A DNA stretch of 37,081 bases. Origin: a virus. The translations under genes were made by a program, and so were the position numbers. Under the pieces are notes generated by a model, which made no database searches, was not told the origin of the DNA, and saw only the letters and a program-made list of their open reading frames with translations. How positions within the stretch are numbered: the stretch's first letter is position 1; each line of letters opens with the position of its first letter. The stretch spans positions 1 to 37,081 of IMG/VR virus record IMGVR_UViG_3300032073_000084, one strand, 5' to 3'. Shown here piece by piece: positions 22,730 through 31,457 of this stretch.

Positions 22730-24999
22730 TATGATGATACATTTCTAAATTGTCCCTCCACTTGTGTTTTCCAAACCATACCTTCACATTGTTGGTTTAT
22801 TTGTGTAACTTGAAAAAATCCATTATTATATTGATTTGGTAATCCTAGTATTTTAAACTTATCACCTCGTTTCCATCCACTTAATCCATGTATAGTAAAT
22901 GAAAATTTAATAGGTAGTAATGCTTGTCCAATTTGATGTTCTGCATTTGTTGATTGTTGACCATCTTTTTCTCTCCATGTTCTTAATAAATCAGGGTCAT
23001 CATAAATTGCTATTAATAATTTATCAGAACTACCTTTTGCATCTAAATCATCTGCACTATTATCAATACTATTTGGATATACACCAGCTTTACCTTGAAA
23101 TATAGAATACATTGATGCAATTTTTTCTTCTTTACTTCCTTCAGCTTGTGGGTTTTGTTTTACACCTTGTTGGTTATCTTGGTTGATTTTTGCACCTATC
23201 CAATCTACTTCATTTGTAAATAACCCTCTACCAGTTTTTGGTGCACTTACAGTTCCATCAGGACTTACTTGAATTGCTCCTTGAGATGCTTTACCCATTG
23301 TAACAATACCCATCATTGCTCCTGGTATATCTGATTGTAAGGATGCATCTAAAAATACTGATTGTTCTCCTCCTAAAACCATAGTTAATGGTGGAAGGTT
23401 TGGTGAGGGACATGATAATGCTTTATCTATTATCACCAATTGTTCTATTCTTTTACCTGTTTTTTTACCAAATAAATTATATTCATTACAATAGTGTCTT
23501 TCTATTTCAAATTGCCACATATTATTAGATGCAGCAGATAATCCATTAAGTATTTGCATAAATACATCGTAAGTAGTATTTGTTTTTGATTCTAAAACAC
23601 CTTTTGCAAAATCATAATTTACATATAAATCATCGATATATCCCCAATCACCTGCTTGTAATTGACTTAATTCTGTAAATACTCCAGCTGAACTTGGGTT
23701 AAATTTTGCTTCTGATGGAAAACTTATACCAAAGAAACTCATATCTTTAGGTTGGTTTGCATCTGCAGATGGTGGTTCTTTACCATTTAGTATAGACCAC
23801 AATCCAAAATCAGGCATTTGGTTATTTGGTATTAATAATTTTGTTTTATCTGTACTGAATATATGTCTGTGTGCACGAATAGGAATTTTGTGATATCTAA
23901 TACCACCTTCAATTGTTGTTCCTTTTTCATCTATTATTGTTGGAATTGGATTTACTGCTAAAATTGCAGAAAATAAAACATCTAACTTAACAAATCTTTC
24001 ATTACCTATAAGTGGAGTATTACCAGGTATAGTTACTTTTTTACCATCTGGATTACGAATCTTACTATCAACAGTTTCATCCCCCATATCTTCTCTAAGT
24101 TCTTCATCAAAGTTTATGAAATTGAATTCATTTGTAAAATATGGATTTTCCACTAAACTTTTCATTTTCTCTGTTCTGTTGTAAGCTGGTAACTCATTAA
24201 AGAAATATTGAAATTGTCTCTTTTGGTCATTTATAGTTCCACCTACCCACCAAAATGATTTTCCACCAACTGTTGTTTTCTCTTCTGTATCTTTTGGTCC
24301 TTTTTGTCCTTGAAGAAATGCAGCTAAATCACCTACACCAGTAAGTTTTGAAGTTACTATAAATTTTTCTCCACCTTCTACTGTAAGACCACCACCTGTA
24401 ATTCTACCTAAAAAATTATCGTAGTGTCCTTCTGCTCTTTTTCTAGCCTTTTGGATATCTGCTAGATTTCTCATAGATACAACTTCTTCAATACTTTTTA
24501 AATTTACTACACCTTTTACTCCTTTTGCTGTATTCCATCCAAATTCAAGAAATACAGAATGTGCGGGTTCTCCAAACTTCTTTTGGATTTCAATCATCTG
24601 GTCTAAAGAAAAACAAGTAATTTGTAATTCACATTTTTTAGATAATCCATTATTACCTTCACTTATATCAATACCACTTATAATAGGTCTAGGTCTACCC
24701 CACCTTGCATCGTTAAATTTAATTTCTTTACCTTGTATATCTACAAGTTTACTACCACCTTCTTCATCTGTTGTTTCAGTTTGTAATTGGCCACCATCTG
24801 CTCCTATTCCACCATAGATTGCATTTGCAGCATAAAATAAAGGTAGATTTGGATTTGATGTTATTACCATTCCATTACCAACACCTGAAGTTACTCGTAT
24901 CCAAGCGTTTAATTTACTACCATAAAGGATATTTCCTTTTCGTAAATCTATTTCTGATTTTATATAAGCTTCTGGACTTGCAAAATAACTAAATGACAT
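22729..24999 (-). CDS. Large tail/baseplate structural protein (hub candidate)
   Basis: This 756-residue protein is mostly beta-rich with Gly/Asn/Pro loops and no membrane segment or enzymatic motif. The first 150 residues include RPIISGIDISEGNNGLSKKCELQITCFS and FGEPAHSVFLEFGW, and the last 70 include IKFSFTIHGLSGWKRGDKFKILGLP and GFFQVTQINQQCEGMVWKTQVEGQF. Such repeated 'load-bearing' beta segments are typical of baseplate hub proteins around the tail-tube end. It lies between the LysM protein and a small tail gene, downstream of the tape measure, the usual place for hub and wedge genes. The specific T4 counterpart (gp27 or other) is not proven. Confidence 0.6.
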   Translation of the reverse strand: MSFSYFASPEAYIKSEIDLRKGNILYGSKLNAWIRVTSGVGNGMVITSNPNLPLFYAANAIYGGIGADGGQLQTETTDEEGGSKLVDIQGKEIKFNDARWGRPRPIISGIDISEGNNGLSKKCELQITCFSLDQMIEIQKKFGEPAHSVFLEFGWNTAKGVKGVVNLKSIEEVVSMRNLADIQKARKRAEGHYDNFLGRITGGGLTVEGGEKFIVTSKLTGVGDLAAFLQGQKGPKDTEEKTTVGGKSFWWVGGTINDQKRQFQYFFNELPAYNRTEKMKSLVENPYFTNEFNFINFDEELREDMGDETVDSKIRNPDGKKVTIPGNTPLIGNERFVKLDVLFSAILAVNPIPTIIDEKGTTIEGGIRYHKIPIRAHRHIFSTDKTKLLIPNNQMPDFGLWSILNGKEPPSADANQPKDMSFFGISFPSEAKFNPSSAGVFTELSQLQAGDWGYIDDLYVNYDFAKGVLESKTNTTYDVFMQILNGLSAASNNMWQFEIERHYCNEYNLFGKKTGKRIEQLVIIDKALSCPSPNLPPLTMVLGGEQSVFLDASLQSDIPGAMMGIVTMGKASQGAIQVSPDGTVSAPKTGRGLFTNEVDWIGAKINQDNQQGVKQNPQAEGSKEEKIASMYSIFQGKAGVYPNSIDNSADDLDAKGSSDKLLIAIYDDPDLLRTWREKDGQQSTNAEHQIGQALLPIKFSFTIHGLSGWKRGDKFKILGLPNQYNNGFFQVTQINQQCEGMVWKTQVEGQFRNVSS

Positions 25000-25005
25000 A
25001 TCATC

Positions 25006-25293
25006 TTATTTATTAAAATTCTTTTCTATTTCTATAAAGTTTTGTGGAATTCTTAAAACAGTTCCATCCTCAAGACCAATAGATGCGGTGTGTAAATTAT
25101 TAGAAGATGCAATAATCCACCATAATGTTGAATCGTTGTAGTACTGAGCAGCTAAACTATCTAACCTATCACCTGTTTGTGTTACTACATATTTATCATC
25201 ATCTCTTAGAGGTATTGCTGGATATATTTTACTTCTATATACCACTCTACCATCTAATAGTTTTTTTGTTTCGTTATTATCGTATCTAGCCAT
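25006..25293 (-). CDS. LysM-domain baseplate protein (gp53-like)
   Basis: This 95-residue protein has a LysM-type segment: KYVVTQTGDRLDSLAAQYYNDSTLWWIIASSNN (about 34-66) followed by LRIP near 80. LysM modules bind peptidoglycan or serve as structural clips. In T4 gp53 and P2 gpX a LysM-like fold links baseplate or hub parts. It sits 1 base after the 591-residue tail gene and 6 before the hub candidate, exactly in a baseplate gene cluster. The structural role is likely; the exact T4 homologue is tentative. Confidence 0.75.
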   Translation of the reverse strand: MARYDNNETKKLLDGRVVYRSKIYPAIPLRDDDKYVVTQTGDRLDSLAAQYYNDSTLWWIIASSNNLHTASIGLEDGTVLRIPQNFIEIEKNFNK

Positions 25294-25294
25294 A

Positions 25295-27070
25295 TTAAGT
25301 TAATGATTTAAAACTATACATTTTTGATAAACCTGTGTTACTTCTTTGTTCAACAAATTTAATTGTTAGTGCAACATCAATAAATTTAGGTAATTTATAA
25401 CCTTTTAAATCTGATGTTTTTAGTTCTTTAACACTAAATTTTTGAATGAATTCATTATTTGCAGGAGGTGTTCCATCTCCAGTTTCCCATGTACTATTAT
25501 CAGGTATTGTATATGATAATGATTCTACGAATCCATCTTTGGCTTTGTACATATCTCCTAATGTGAATTTTATAAATGGAGGTACTACATATCCTATTCT
25601 ACTATCTTGATAAGCAGTTGGATAACATAAATATGTTAAGAATTTTAATTTTTCCCAATTATTTACAAGTTCATTTGCATTAAGTGAAAATAATTGTAAA
25701 TTAAATGAAACACTTCTTTCTACTCCATTGTATGTGTATAAACTAAATGGATTACCTAAAAACTTAGAGGTATCCCATGCAGGAGTTGTTGTTTCTGTTA
25801 ATCCATTTATAGAACATCTAAAATGTGCTCTTTTACCACTATATGTATTTTTTATTACAAGAGGGATTAAATCAAAATCTTCTAATGGTTTATTTCCATC
25901 TACTAAAATATCTGTATCTGATACTTTTGATTGATTTATTATATCTGCGTCATTTTTTATTCCTCTTCTAGCTTCTAAACTTCCTCTACTTGCTGCATCA
26001 GAGTTAGATGAGTATAACTCTTCTGAAGTTCTTTGTTTATCAAAATCATCTCCATCAAAATTATCACTTGGTTTAAATCTAAATGCATAGGGTGAAGTAC
26101 CAAATGATTTTCCTTCACCTCTTGTTGGTTCATAAGAAACTCTATTAATTCCTAATCTTTGTAATTCTTGAGAATCATCTACAATTAAATCTTCACTTAC
26201 TTTCGTATATAAATTTGGTTTATTACCTGAACGAGTTTCATCAGAATTAAATGTGTTTTGTGAAATTGTTTGGTTTCTACCTATTACGAATGGAGGTGTT
26301 GTAAATGCACCTTTTAGATATAATTGGTTAACATATGCAAGTTTAGTACTTAAATCATATCTGTCTTTTGCTTCTGTTCCTACACTTATATCAACAGTTG
26401 ATGAGTATGTATAACCACCTTCTTTTTGTGGTTTGTTTTCTTGTATATCTTGTCTATTTGCAACTGCATTACCATAATTTGGTATTAGACCTTCATAATC
26501 TCCTTTATTTTGAGAATCTCCTGCCTTTTTACCAAATAAAGCTCCACTTACTTTACCTTTTATTAAATCAATTCCTTTACCAACTGCCTGTTTTGCAATC
26601 TGTGATGGATTTCCACCACCAGTACTCTTTAAGAACTTACCAAGTCCACTTCCAGCACCACCTTTCCTGATGTTTTCTAATGTTATTGATGTGTTTGATG
26701 TATTTCCTTTTGTTAATTGACTAACAACATCGCTAGGGATTAGATTTACTGGTATACCTAAAGTACTATTTACTTTATCTCTAGCTTCTGATATTGAATT
26801 TACTTTACCACCTGTAAGTTTTCCTAAACCTTTACCAATTAATCCACCATCTGCAGGTGCTGAACTATTTCCTTGTCTTTGTTTTTCAACTGCCTCAGTT
26901 GTTCTGTTGGTTATTCGTGTAGCTTCATTTCCATAGAGTATAGGAGATGGTAAATCTATTCTTGATTGTTTTCTTATACCAGTTGTTTCTTGACTTACGA
27001 TGGTTACTTCATCAGTTGCTACTTGTGAACTTACTGTACTACTCTGAAATAATTCTAATATTGTTGGCAT
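25295..27070 (-). CDS. Tail/baseplate structural protein, 591 residues
   Basis: The N-terminal 200 residues are low in complexity with Gly/Ser/Lys-rich stretches (GGLIGKGLGKLTGG, KGGAGSGLGKFLKSTGGG), probably flexible or helical. The C-terminal 200 residues form a beta-rich domain: RAHFRCSINGLTETTTPAWDTSKFLGNP, then NGVERSVSFNLQLFSLN, then FVESLSYTIPDNSTWET and IDVALTIKFVEQR. The C-terminal part resembles tube-like or tube-initiator baseplate proteins ('...isF.l.lfa.n...l...w.kl..L..l.yP'). Context between tape measure and LysM protein fits a gp48/gp54-like adaptor. Specific identity is not proven. Confidence 0.6.
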   Translation of the reverse strand: MPTILELFQSSTVSSQVATDEVTIVSQETTGIRKQSRIDLPSPILYGNEATRITNRTTEAVEKQRQGNSSAPADGGLIGKGLGKLTGGKVNSISEARDKVNSTLGIPVNLIPSDVVSQLTKGNTSNTSITLENIRKGGAGSGLGKFLKSTGGGNPSQIAKQAVGKGIDLIKGKVSGALFGKKAGDSQNKGDYEGLIPNYGNAVANRQDIQENKPQKEGGYTYSSTVDISVGTEAKDRYDLSTKLAYVNQLYLKGAFTTPPFVIGRNQTISQNTFNSDETRSGNKPNLYTKVSEDLIVDDSQELQRLGINRVSYEPTRGEGKSFGTSPYAFRFKPSDNFDGDDFDKQRTSEELYSSNSDAASRGSLEARRGIKNDADIINQSKVSDTDILVDGNKPLEDFDLIPLVIKNTYSGKRAHFRCSINGLTETTTPAWDTSKFLGNPFSLYTYNGVERSVSFNLQLFSLNANELVNNWEKLKFLTYLCYPTAYQDSRIGYVVPPFIKFTLGDMYKAKDGFVESLSYTIPDNSTWETGDGTPPANNEFIQKFSVKELKTSDLKGYKLPKFIDVALTIKFVEQRSNTGLSKMYSFKSLT

Positions 27071-27073
27071 ATC

Positions 27074-29557
27074 TTATAATCCATAGGAGTTAACTTTTGT
27101 ACCATTAACTATATTTCTAATTCCACTTGAAACTTTTGCACCATCTAAATAAACTGCAATTTTACCATTTGCTAAATCTTCTCTTAATCCTTTTATTTCA
27201 CCTACAACACCATCTCCATCACTTCCACCTTCTTCTCCACCTCCTCCGAATAAAGAACCTAATCCTGCGGTAATTCCACCTACCATTGTTAAAGCCATCA
27301 GGCCAGGTAGTGCAGCAATACCAGCAATTCCTAATAATCCTAATGAACCTGCCAGTGCAGTTATTCCTGCAGCAAGTGATAGAATTCCAGCTGTCATTGG
27401 TACTATATTGGTAAGAGTATCTTTTACTAAATTTAGAGTTTCAAATGGTATCATTCTTAATCCTATACCAAATGCAGTTAATCCAACTCCCATAATTGTA
27501 AGAGCACCTGCTGCTAACATTAATAGAGGTGATAAAAATCCAAGAGGTGTTACTGCTAATCCAAACATTAATAATTGTTTTCCTAAAGATACAAAATCAA
27601 AGTCTGCAGGTACTTTTGCAATTTCTTGTAATGCCTTTCCAAGAACAAACATAGCTCCCGCAATAACAACCATAGCTAAAGCTCCAACTAAAATAGCAGG
27701 TCCTGCAACTTGCATTATTAATCCAACTGCTGCTAATGAAAGGGTTAATCCAAGAAGTGCTGCTCCTGCAACTGCCAATGTATCAAACCCAATACCTTTA
27801 AACTCTTGTAATGCTTTTCCAAGAACAAACATAGCTCCTGCAATCAATACAAGTGCTGCTGCTCCTTTAACTACATCATTCATTTTTATTTTACTAACAC
27901 TTTTTGTAAGAGCGGAAGGGTCACCTTTAGGTGATGATTTTGGTAATTTTGTTTTAGATGGTGATTTACCACCACCAGCTCCTCCAAACATTCCACCTAC
28001 TTTTTCAAATATTTTATTTTTAAGTTGTTTTGCAGTTCCAGCAACATTGAATCCCATTTGACCAGCCGCAACAGCAGCTGAACCTAATCCTTTTACCATA
28101 TTACCTAATGGTCCTTTGGCAATTGCAGATAATGATTCTTTCATCATATCAAACTGAGATTGTTGTATAGAACCATCAGCGTTTAACTTATCCATATTGG
28201 CTGTCATCTTCCCAAGTTCTTCTACTGAAATACCTAATGCCTTTGCTGCTTCTCTCTTTTGGTAGATGTCCATTTTGTTAAATTCTTCAACACCACCTAA
28301 TTGTTCTATTGCTGATTTAACTGCTGAACCTATCTCACCTTCATATGCTAATCTTCTTGCTTGTTCGAAGTTAATATTTTTTCCTAGTAATGCCCCTAAT
28401 TCAAGTTCTGAGGTTAATGAGTTTTCAATATCTAATAAACCATCAGTAACATTTGTTAAGGATGACATTTCTAAACCTAGTTTCTTTGCCGCAATTGCAG
28501 CCTCAATCATATTTTTTCCACCATCTTTACCATACTCGGCAAACTTTTCAGTATTTGCTGCCAAATCTCCAGCAACTGCAGCAGGAATAACACCATTTGC
28601 GATAGATGCAGATTTAACAAGTGATAACATATCAGCACCTGCGGCTGCTGTTCCATCACCTAATCTAGCGAAAGTACCAACTAATTTTGCTGCTTCTCCA
28701 CCACCTATACCTAAGTTAGTGGCTAATAAGTTTGTTTTAAGTTGTGCACCAAATGTGGCATTTTCAACACCACCCATTTCATTGGCCAATCCTTTGGCTA
28801 CTTGAACTGCATCTTCGAATACGAGTCCTAATACTGTTGCCGATATTGAAGATTCTGTAAAGAATGTTCCTAATTCCTTAGCAGTTTTTCCTAAAGCCTC
28901 TATTGCATATCCAGCTCCAATTAAAGCAGTACCTAATGCACCACCAACAGTACTAGTCAATGTAGAGAATACATCTAATACTCCACCTATTGTACTTTTC
29001 ATTCCCTCCATCACCTTGTGGGTCTTTTCCATTTGGTCTTTTTGATAATCAGTTAGATTGGCATAATTTTCTGCTATACTATTTTGATTTTTTAAGGATT
29101 GGACAACTTTATTATTTCCATGTAATCCTTCTGTAGCAATAGCCATTTCATCATCTCTTAAACCTAGAAGATGTGCTCTCTGTTGTATATCATCTCTTCC
29201 TAATTCAGAAATTTGTCTGTTTATATCTGCTATTTTTAATGCAGCTTTTGCTTGTTTAGAACCTGCAGAAAATGCATCCATTGTTAAGGTTAATCCTTCT
29301 TTTTGACTTTCTTTTAAACCTGCATATGCACCAGATATAGAACCGATTGATTTTTCTGCATCTGCATATGAACCTTGTTGGTCTTGGTTTACTTTTTTAA
29401 GTTCTCTAGCTAGATTTAATATTTCTTTTTTGTGGTCACGAATTTTTTTGTTTCTTATTTCAATAAGTTCATTTTCATTGGCCCTTTCACGAGCTATTGC
29501 ACGCTCAGTTTTGTCAATCTCTTTTAGAATTTGTAATCTATCTCTTTCCTTAGCCAT
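27074..29557 (-). CDS. Tail tape measure protein candidate
   Basis: This 827-residue protein has a charged coiled-coil N-terminus (about 1-60), a helical, Ala/Gly-rich body, and several long hydrophobic Ala/Gly/Leu/Val stretches between 560 and 780 typical of tape measures that insert into the host membrane. IAGAMFVLGKALQE occurs twice, 60 residues apart, and is also a near-perfect DNA repeat (27624-27664 and 27804-27844). The end (GKIAVYLDGAKVSSGIRNIVNG) is a common tape-measure finish. At the usual 0.15 nm per residue the tail would be about 120 nm. It starts after an AAGGGAG site. The large plus-strand ORFs opposite it are antisense shadows. Confidence 0.85.
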   Translation of the reverse strand: MAKERDRLQILKEIDKTERAIARERANENELIEIRNKKIRDHKKEILNLARELKKVNQDQQGSYADAEKSIGSISGAYAGLKESQKEGLTLTMDAFSAGSKQAKAALKIADINRQISELGRDDIQQRAHLLGLRDDEMAIATEGLHGNNKVVQSLKNQNSIAENYANLTDYQKDQMEKTHKVMEGMKSTIGGVLDVFSTLTSTVGGALGTALIGAGYAIEALGKTAKELGTFFTESSISATVLGLVFEDAVQVAKGLANEMGGVENATFGAQLKTNLLATNLGIGGGEAAKLVGTFARLGDGTAAAGADMLSLVKSASIANGVIPAAVAGDLAANTEKFAEYGKDGGKNMIEAAIAAKKLGLEMSSLTNVTDGLLDIENSLTSELELGALLGKNINFEQARRLAYEGEIGSAVKSAIEQLGGVEEFNKMDIYQKREAAKALGISVEELGKMTANMDKLNADGSIQQSQFDMMKESLSAIAKGPLGNMVKGLGSAAVAAGQMGFNVAGTAKQLKNKIFEKVGGMFGGAGGGKSPSKTKLPKSSPKGDPSALTKSVSKIKMNDVVKGAAALVLIAGAMFVLGKALQEFKGIGFDTLAVAGAALLGLTLSLAAVGLIMQVAGPAILVGALAMVVIAGAMFVLGKALQEIAKVPADFDFVSLGKQLLMFGLAVTPLGFLSPLLMLAAGALTIMGVGLTAFGIGLRMIPFETLNLVKDTLTNIVPMTAGILSLAAGITALAGSLGLLGIAGIAALPGLMALTMVGGITAGLGSLFGGGGEEGGSDGDGVVGEIKGLREDLANGKIAVYLDGAKVSSGIRNIVNGTKVNSYGL
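27624..27664. repeat. In-gene repeat, copy 1 (tape measure)
   Basis: This 41-base stretch matches 27804-27844 except for two bases, with a register of exactly 180 bases (60 codons). It encodes the repeated GAMFVLGKALQE segment, so it reflects an internal duplication in the tape measure gene. Confidence 0.8.
27804..27844. repeat. In-gene repeat, copy 2 (tape measure)
   Basis: Second copy of the 41-base repeat, two mismatches from 27624-27664 and in the same reading frame. Confidence 0.8.
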
Positions 29558-29567
29558 TTATACTCCC

Positions 29568-29777
29568 TTATTTAGAATATTTTTTTATAAGTGCATCTAA
29601 TTCAGCTTTTTCTTTTCTGATTTTATCCATCTTATCTACTAAATCTTTTGGAGTACCTGCTTTCTTAGCTCTCTGAATAAATTTATCATGAGTATTCTTT
29701 TGTAAGCCATTGAAAAAAGAATCGCTAAACTTTCTTGCAGTTCCAAATAATCCTTCGTTTGTTTTTTGTTTTGACAT
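29568..29777 (-). CDS. Small tail-region protein, 69 residues
   Basis: A basic, mostly helical protein (LFGTARKFSDSFFNGLQKNTHDKFIQRAKKAG, then DKMDKIRKEKAELDALIKKYSK), with no cysteines or membrane span. The start has a CTAGGAGAA ribosome binding site, and an ATATTTATA box lies 27 bases upstream, just after a terminator. It sits 10 bases before the tape measure gene and could be a tape-measure chaperone or structural partner; this is context only. Confidence 0.65.
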   Translation of the reverse strand: MSKQKTNEGLFGTARKFSDSFFNGLQKNTHDKFIQRAKKAGTPKDLVDKMDKIRKEKAELDALIKKYSK

Positions 29778-29803
29778 ATGATTCTCCTAGTTAGTTATTC
29801 TTA

Positions 29804-29812
29804 TATAAATAT
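29804..29812 (-). promoter_or_regulatory. ATATTTATA box for the 69-residue gene / tape measure unit
   Basis: Minus-strand ATATTTATA 27 bases before the ATG at 29777 and immediately downstream of the terminator at 29820-29848. The terminator-then-box order is repeated at 30862 and 30831, which supports promoter function. Confidence 0.55.
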
Positions 29813-29819
29813 AGTGCAT

Positions 29820-29848
29820 AAAAAAAGTGAGGAAATTACTTCCTCACT
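29820..29848 (-). terminator. Rho-independent terminator after the gp26-like unit
   Basis: On the minus strand a 9-base-pair stem (AGTGAGGAA / TTCCTCACT, 29826-29834 with 29840-29848) with a 5-base loop is followed by a run of seven T. The stem overlaps the last codons and stop of the 94-residue frame. Confidence 0.85.
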
Positions 29849-30120
29849 CTTACATTTGGTCCTTTAGCTTTCTTAGTAGATTTATCAGCTTCTTGTTTTT
29901 CTTTCTTTTTTGATTCAACTAACTTTTTAAAGTAGAACCTTCTCCAATGGATAGGCATGAAGTAAACATCTTTCCAAGTAAATCCATTACCATAGTTAAC
30001 CATCTCCCAAATTTGATTGTGGAGTTGGATGCTATAGTCATTCGGAAGGGTAAAAAAACCCAATCCCAAAGGGAATATCGAGAGCCTCCGTATCGCCCGT
30101 GATATCTGATGTAAAATCAA
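29836..30120 (-). CDS. Downstream frame of the gp26-like gene, probably expressed by ribosomal frameshift
   Basis: This frame is open from 30120, but its first codons have only a TTG and no convincing ribosome site, and it overlaps the gp26-like gene by 83 bases. Its coding-like part starts near the overlap end: TLPNDYSIQLHNQIWEMVNYGNGFTWKDVYFMPIHWRRFYFKKL, then a Lys-rich tail ending GPNVRVRK. The 'mPi..RRfy.kkl' segment recalls small T4 gp51/tail-assembly proteins. A seven-T run (30052-30058) at the frame switch lets a Phe tRNA re-pair after a +1 slip, giving a 322-residue fusion with the gp26-like protein. Independent initiation at the internal Met40 is an alternative. Confidence 0.65.
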   Translation of the reverse strand: MILHQISRAIRRLSIFPLGLGFFTLPNDYSIQLHNQIWEMVNYGNGFTWKDVYFMPIHWRRFYFKKLVESKKKEKQEADKSTKKAKGPNVRVRK

Positions 30121-30805
30121 ATTTCATATCCATATCTGGACTTATATTTTTAATGAAACTTCTTAATGACCTCGTATCCAAAGCCAATAAACCATTTACT
30201 ACAAATTTGTTAATGAATCCTCTATCACCATTACCATCTACTTCTTGTATCATATACTTTAATCTAGTAGTTACATCAGAACTTACTTCTGATTTACCTT
30301 TTTGTAATCTTTGTATTGCTTGTATTTCTGCAGTGATATCTTTCTCATCTTTGTGAGTTAGTAATCTAAATTTTATTTTTTTCTTAGCTTTTGGTAACTC
30401 ATATTCATATATGTTATCTCTACTAAGAATAGATTCATCTACTTCTTTTGTTTGAATTTTTGCTAAATCAATAGTTGTTCTTTGTTGTTCACCACTAAAT
30501 GGGTCATTGATTTCAACTTCATATTGTGCCCCATATCCTAATATACGAGTTGCTAAAAGGATTGCATTTTTATCACCTATTACGATATCATCGATATTAA
30601 TATCTTTATCAATAACAACTGATTCGAATAGTTTATCAAGAACTACTCCTTTTTTAATTAAATTTTGAGAAGCAAGTATATCTTCTTCTTTTGCCGTCAT
30701 ATACTTGATTTCTACCCTACCATTTGATAATGGATTTGATTCGGGATAAACTTTACCTTTAGATGGTAATTCTATCACCTCTGTTGGAAATTCGTAATTT
30801 GCCAT
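30038..30805 (-). CDS. 26: T4 gp26-like baseplate protein
   Basis: This 255-residue protein matches the T4 baseplate-protein family (gp26). It begins YEFPTEVIELPSKGKVYPESNPLSNGRVEIKYMTAKEEDIL, has LDKLFESVV, then NIDDIVIGDKNAILLATRILGYGAQYEVEI, followed by a helical C-terminal domain with HKDEKDITAEIQAIQ. The 'LPSkGkvYp' start and the 'R..gyG..Y' centre are family features. It is the first gene after the box at 30831 and the terminator of the tube gene. Its end (GIGFFYPSE) coincides with a likely frameshift site that would add a 71-residue extension. The T4-counterpart assignment is fairly good. Confidence 0.8.
   Translation of the reverse strand: MANYEFPTEVIELPSKGKVYPESNPLSNGRVEIKYMTAKEEDILASQNLIKKGVVLDKLFESVVIDKDINIDDIVIGDKNAILLATRILGYGAQYEVEINDPFSGEQQRTTIDLAKIQTKEVDESILSRDNIYEYELPKAKKKIKFRLLTHKDEKDITAEIQAIQRLQKGKSEVSSDVTTRLKYMIQEVDGNGDRGFINKFVVNGLLALDTRSLRSFIKNISPDMDMKFDFTSDITGDTEALDIPFGIGFFYPSE
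30052..30058 (-). other. Putative +1 ribosomal frameshift site (seven-T run)
   Basis: The gp26-like frame reads GGG TTT TTT TAC here, and the downstream frame continues ACC CTT CCG. A +1 slip of the P-site TTT onto the overlapping TTT is fully re-paired. The zero-frame stop follows four codons later (30038-30040). Confidence 0.5.
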
Positions 30806-30830
30806 AATAAATAACTTTTCTTTGTTTGTA

Positions 30831-30839
30831 TATAAATAT
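30831..30839 (-). promoter_or_regulatory. ATATTTATA box for the gp26-like unit
   Basis: Minus-strand ATATTTATA 26 bases before the ATG at 30805 and 23 bases past the terminator at 30862-30887. It is one of the clearest members of the recurrent box. Confidence 0.55.
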
Positions 30840-30861
30840 ATAAAAGTTAAAAAGTTGACAT

Positions 30862-30887
30862 AAAAAAAGGTTCTCTTTGTGAGAACC
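30862..30887 (-). terminator. Rho-independent terminator after the tail tube gene
   Basis: Minus-strand stem GGTTCTC (30881-30887) pairing with GAGAACC (30869-30875) around the 5-base loop ACAAA, followed by seven T (30862-30868). It lies 27 bases beyond the tail tube stop codon. Confidence 0.9.
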
Positions 30888-30913
30888 TTCTTCCTTCAAT
30901 TATATTATTAGTA

Positions 30914-31402
30914 TTAGAATTCTAGTATTGCGTAATCATAAGATAGTGTTAATGTGATTTCAGCCGGGTCATTTGAACTCCAGTCAACATCATTGAACAC
31001 TGCATTATTGATAAATGCACCTTTAAGAGTCCATTGTTCAATTTTATCACCTACAGGTCCTAACATATAAAAGTTAATATCCTTTTTGTAGAAATCAGCA
31101 TATCCATCTCTACCAGTTAGTGATTCATGTGATGTTCTAACCCATTCCATTACAGATTGTGCACCACTTGGTACAATTGGGTCATACATAGTTATTTCAA
31201 CATCTTGCCATTCACCTTTTCCTTTAAGTTTTCTCTTAACATTTATGTGGTCAAGAGTTACTACCTCAAATTGGATTGAAGGTCTGTTGGCTGTTTTTAT
31301 GAGATATGAAGGTACACCATCGATTTCCATGATGAATCTATTTTTCATCTTCGGTTCGAAGTTCGTGTAAAACATATCGTTAAATTCTAATACTTCTGCC
31401 AT
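30914..31402 (-). CDS. 19: Tail tube protein, gp19 type
   Basis: This 162-residue protein matches the T4 gp19 tube family. It starts with FNDMFYTNFEPKMKNRFIMEIDGVPSYLIKTANRPS, includes VKRKLKGKGEWQDVEITMYDPIVPSGAQSVMEWVR and ends with the strand ITLTLSYDYAILEF. The tube is the inner channel of the contractile tail. It lies 55 bases after the sheath gene and is followed by a strong terminator, so sheath and tube can be made at different levels. A GGAGAC ribosome site precedes the ATG, and an ATATTTATT box (31426-31434) is 26 bases upstream. Confidence 0.93.
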   Translation of the reverse strand: MAEVLEFNDMFYTNFEPKMKNRFIMEIDGVPSYLIKTANRPSIQFEVVTLDHINVKRKLKGKGEWQDVEITMYDPIVPSGAQSVMEWVRTSHESLTGRDGYADFYKKDINFYMLGPVGDKIEQWTLKGAFINNAVFNDVDWSSNDPAEITLTLSYDYAILEF

Positions 31403-31425
31403 TTTTGTTTGTCTCCTATTATACT

Positions 31426-31434
31426 AATAAATAT
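31426..31434 (-). promoter_or_regulatory. ATATTTATT box before the tail tube gene
   Basis: One-mismatch variant of the ATATTTATA box, 26 bases before the tube ATG. It may allow extra tube transcription independent of the sheath. Confidence 0.4.
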
Positions 31435-31457
31435 ATAATTTCTTTTTTTTCATTTAA

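Noticed and set aside
27408-28805. Two long plus-strand open frames (217 and 179 codons) opposite the tape measure gene
   Set aside because: They are antisense shadows of a clearly coding Ala/Gly-rich gene, have no ribosome site, and their products are Pro/Ser/Asn-rich without any domain.
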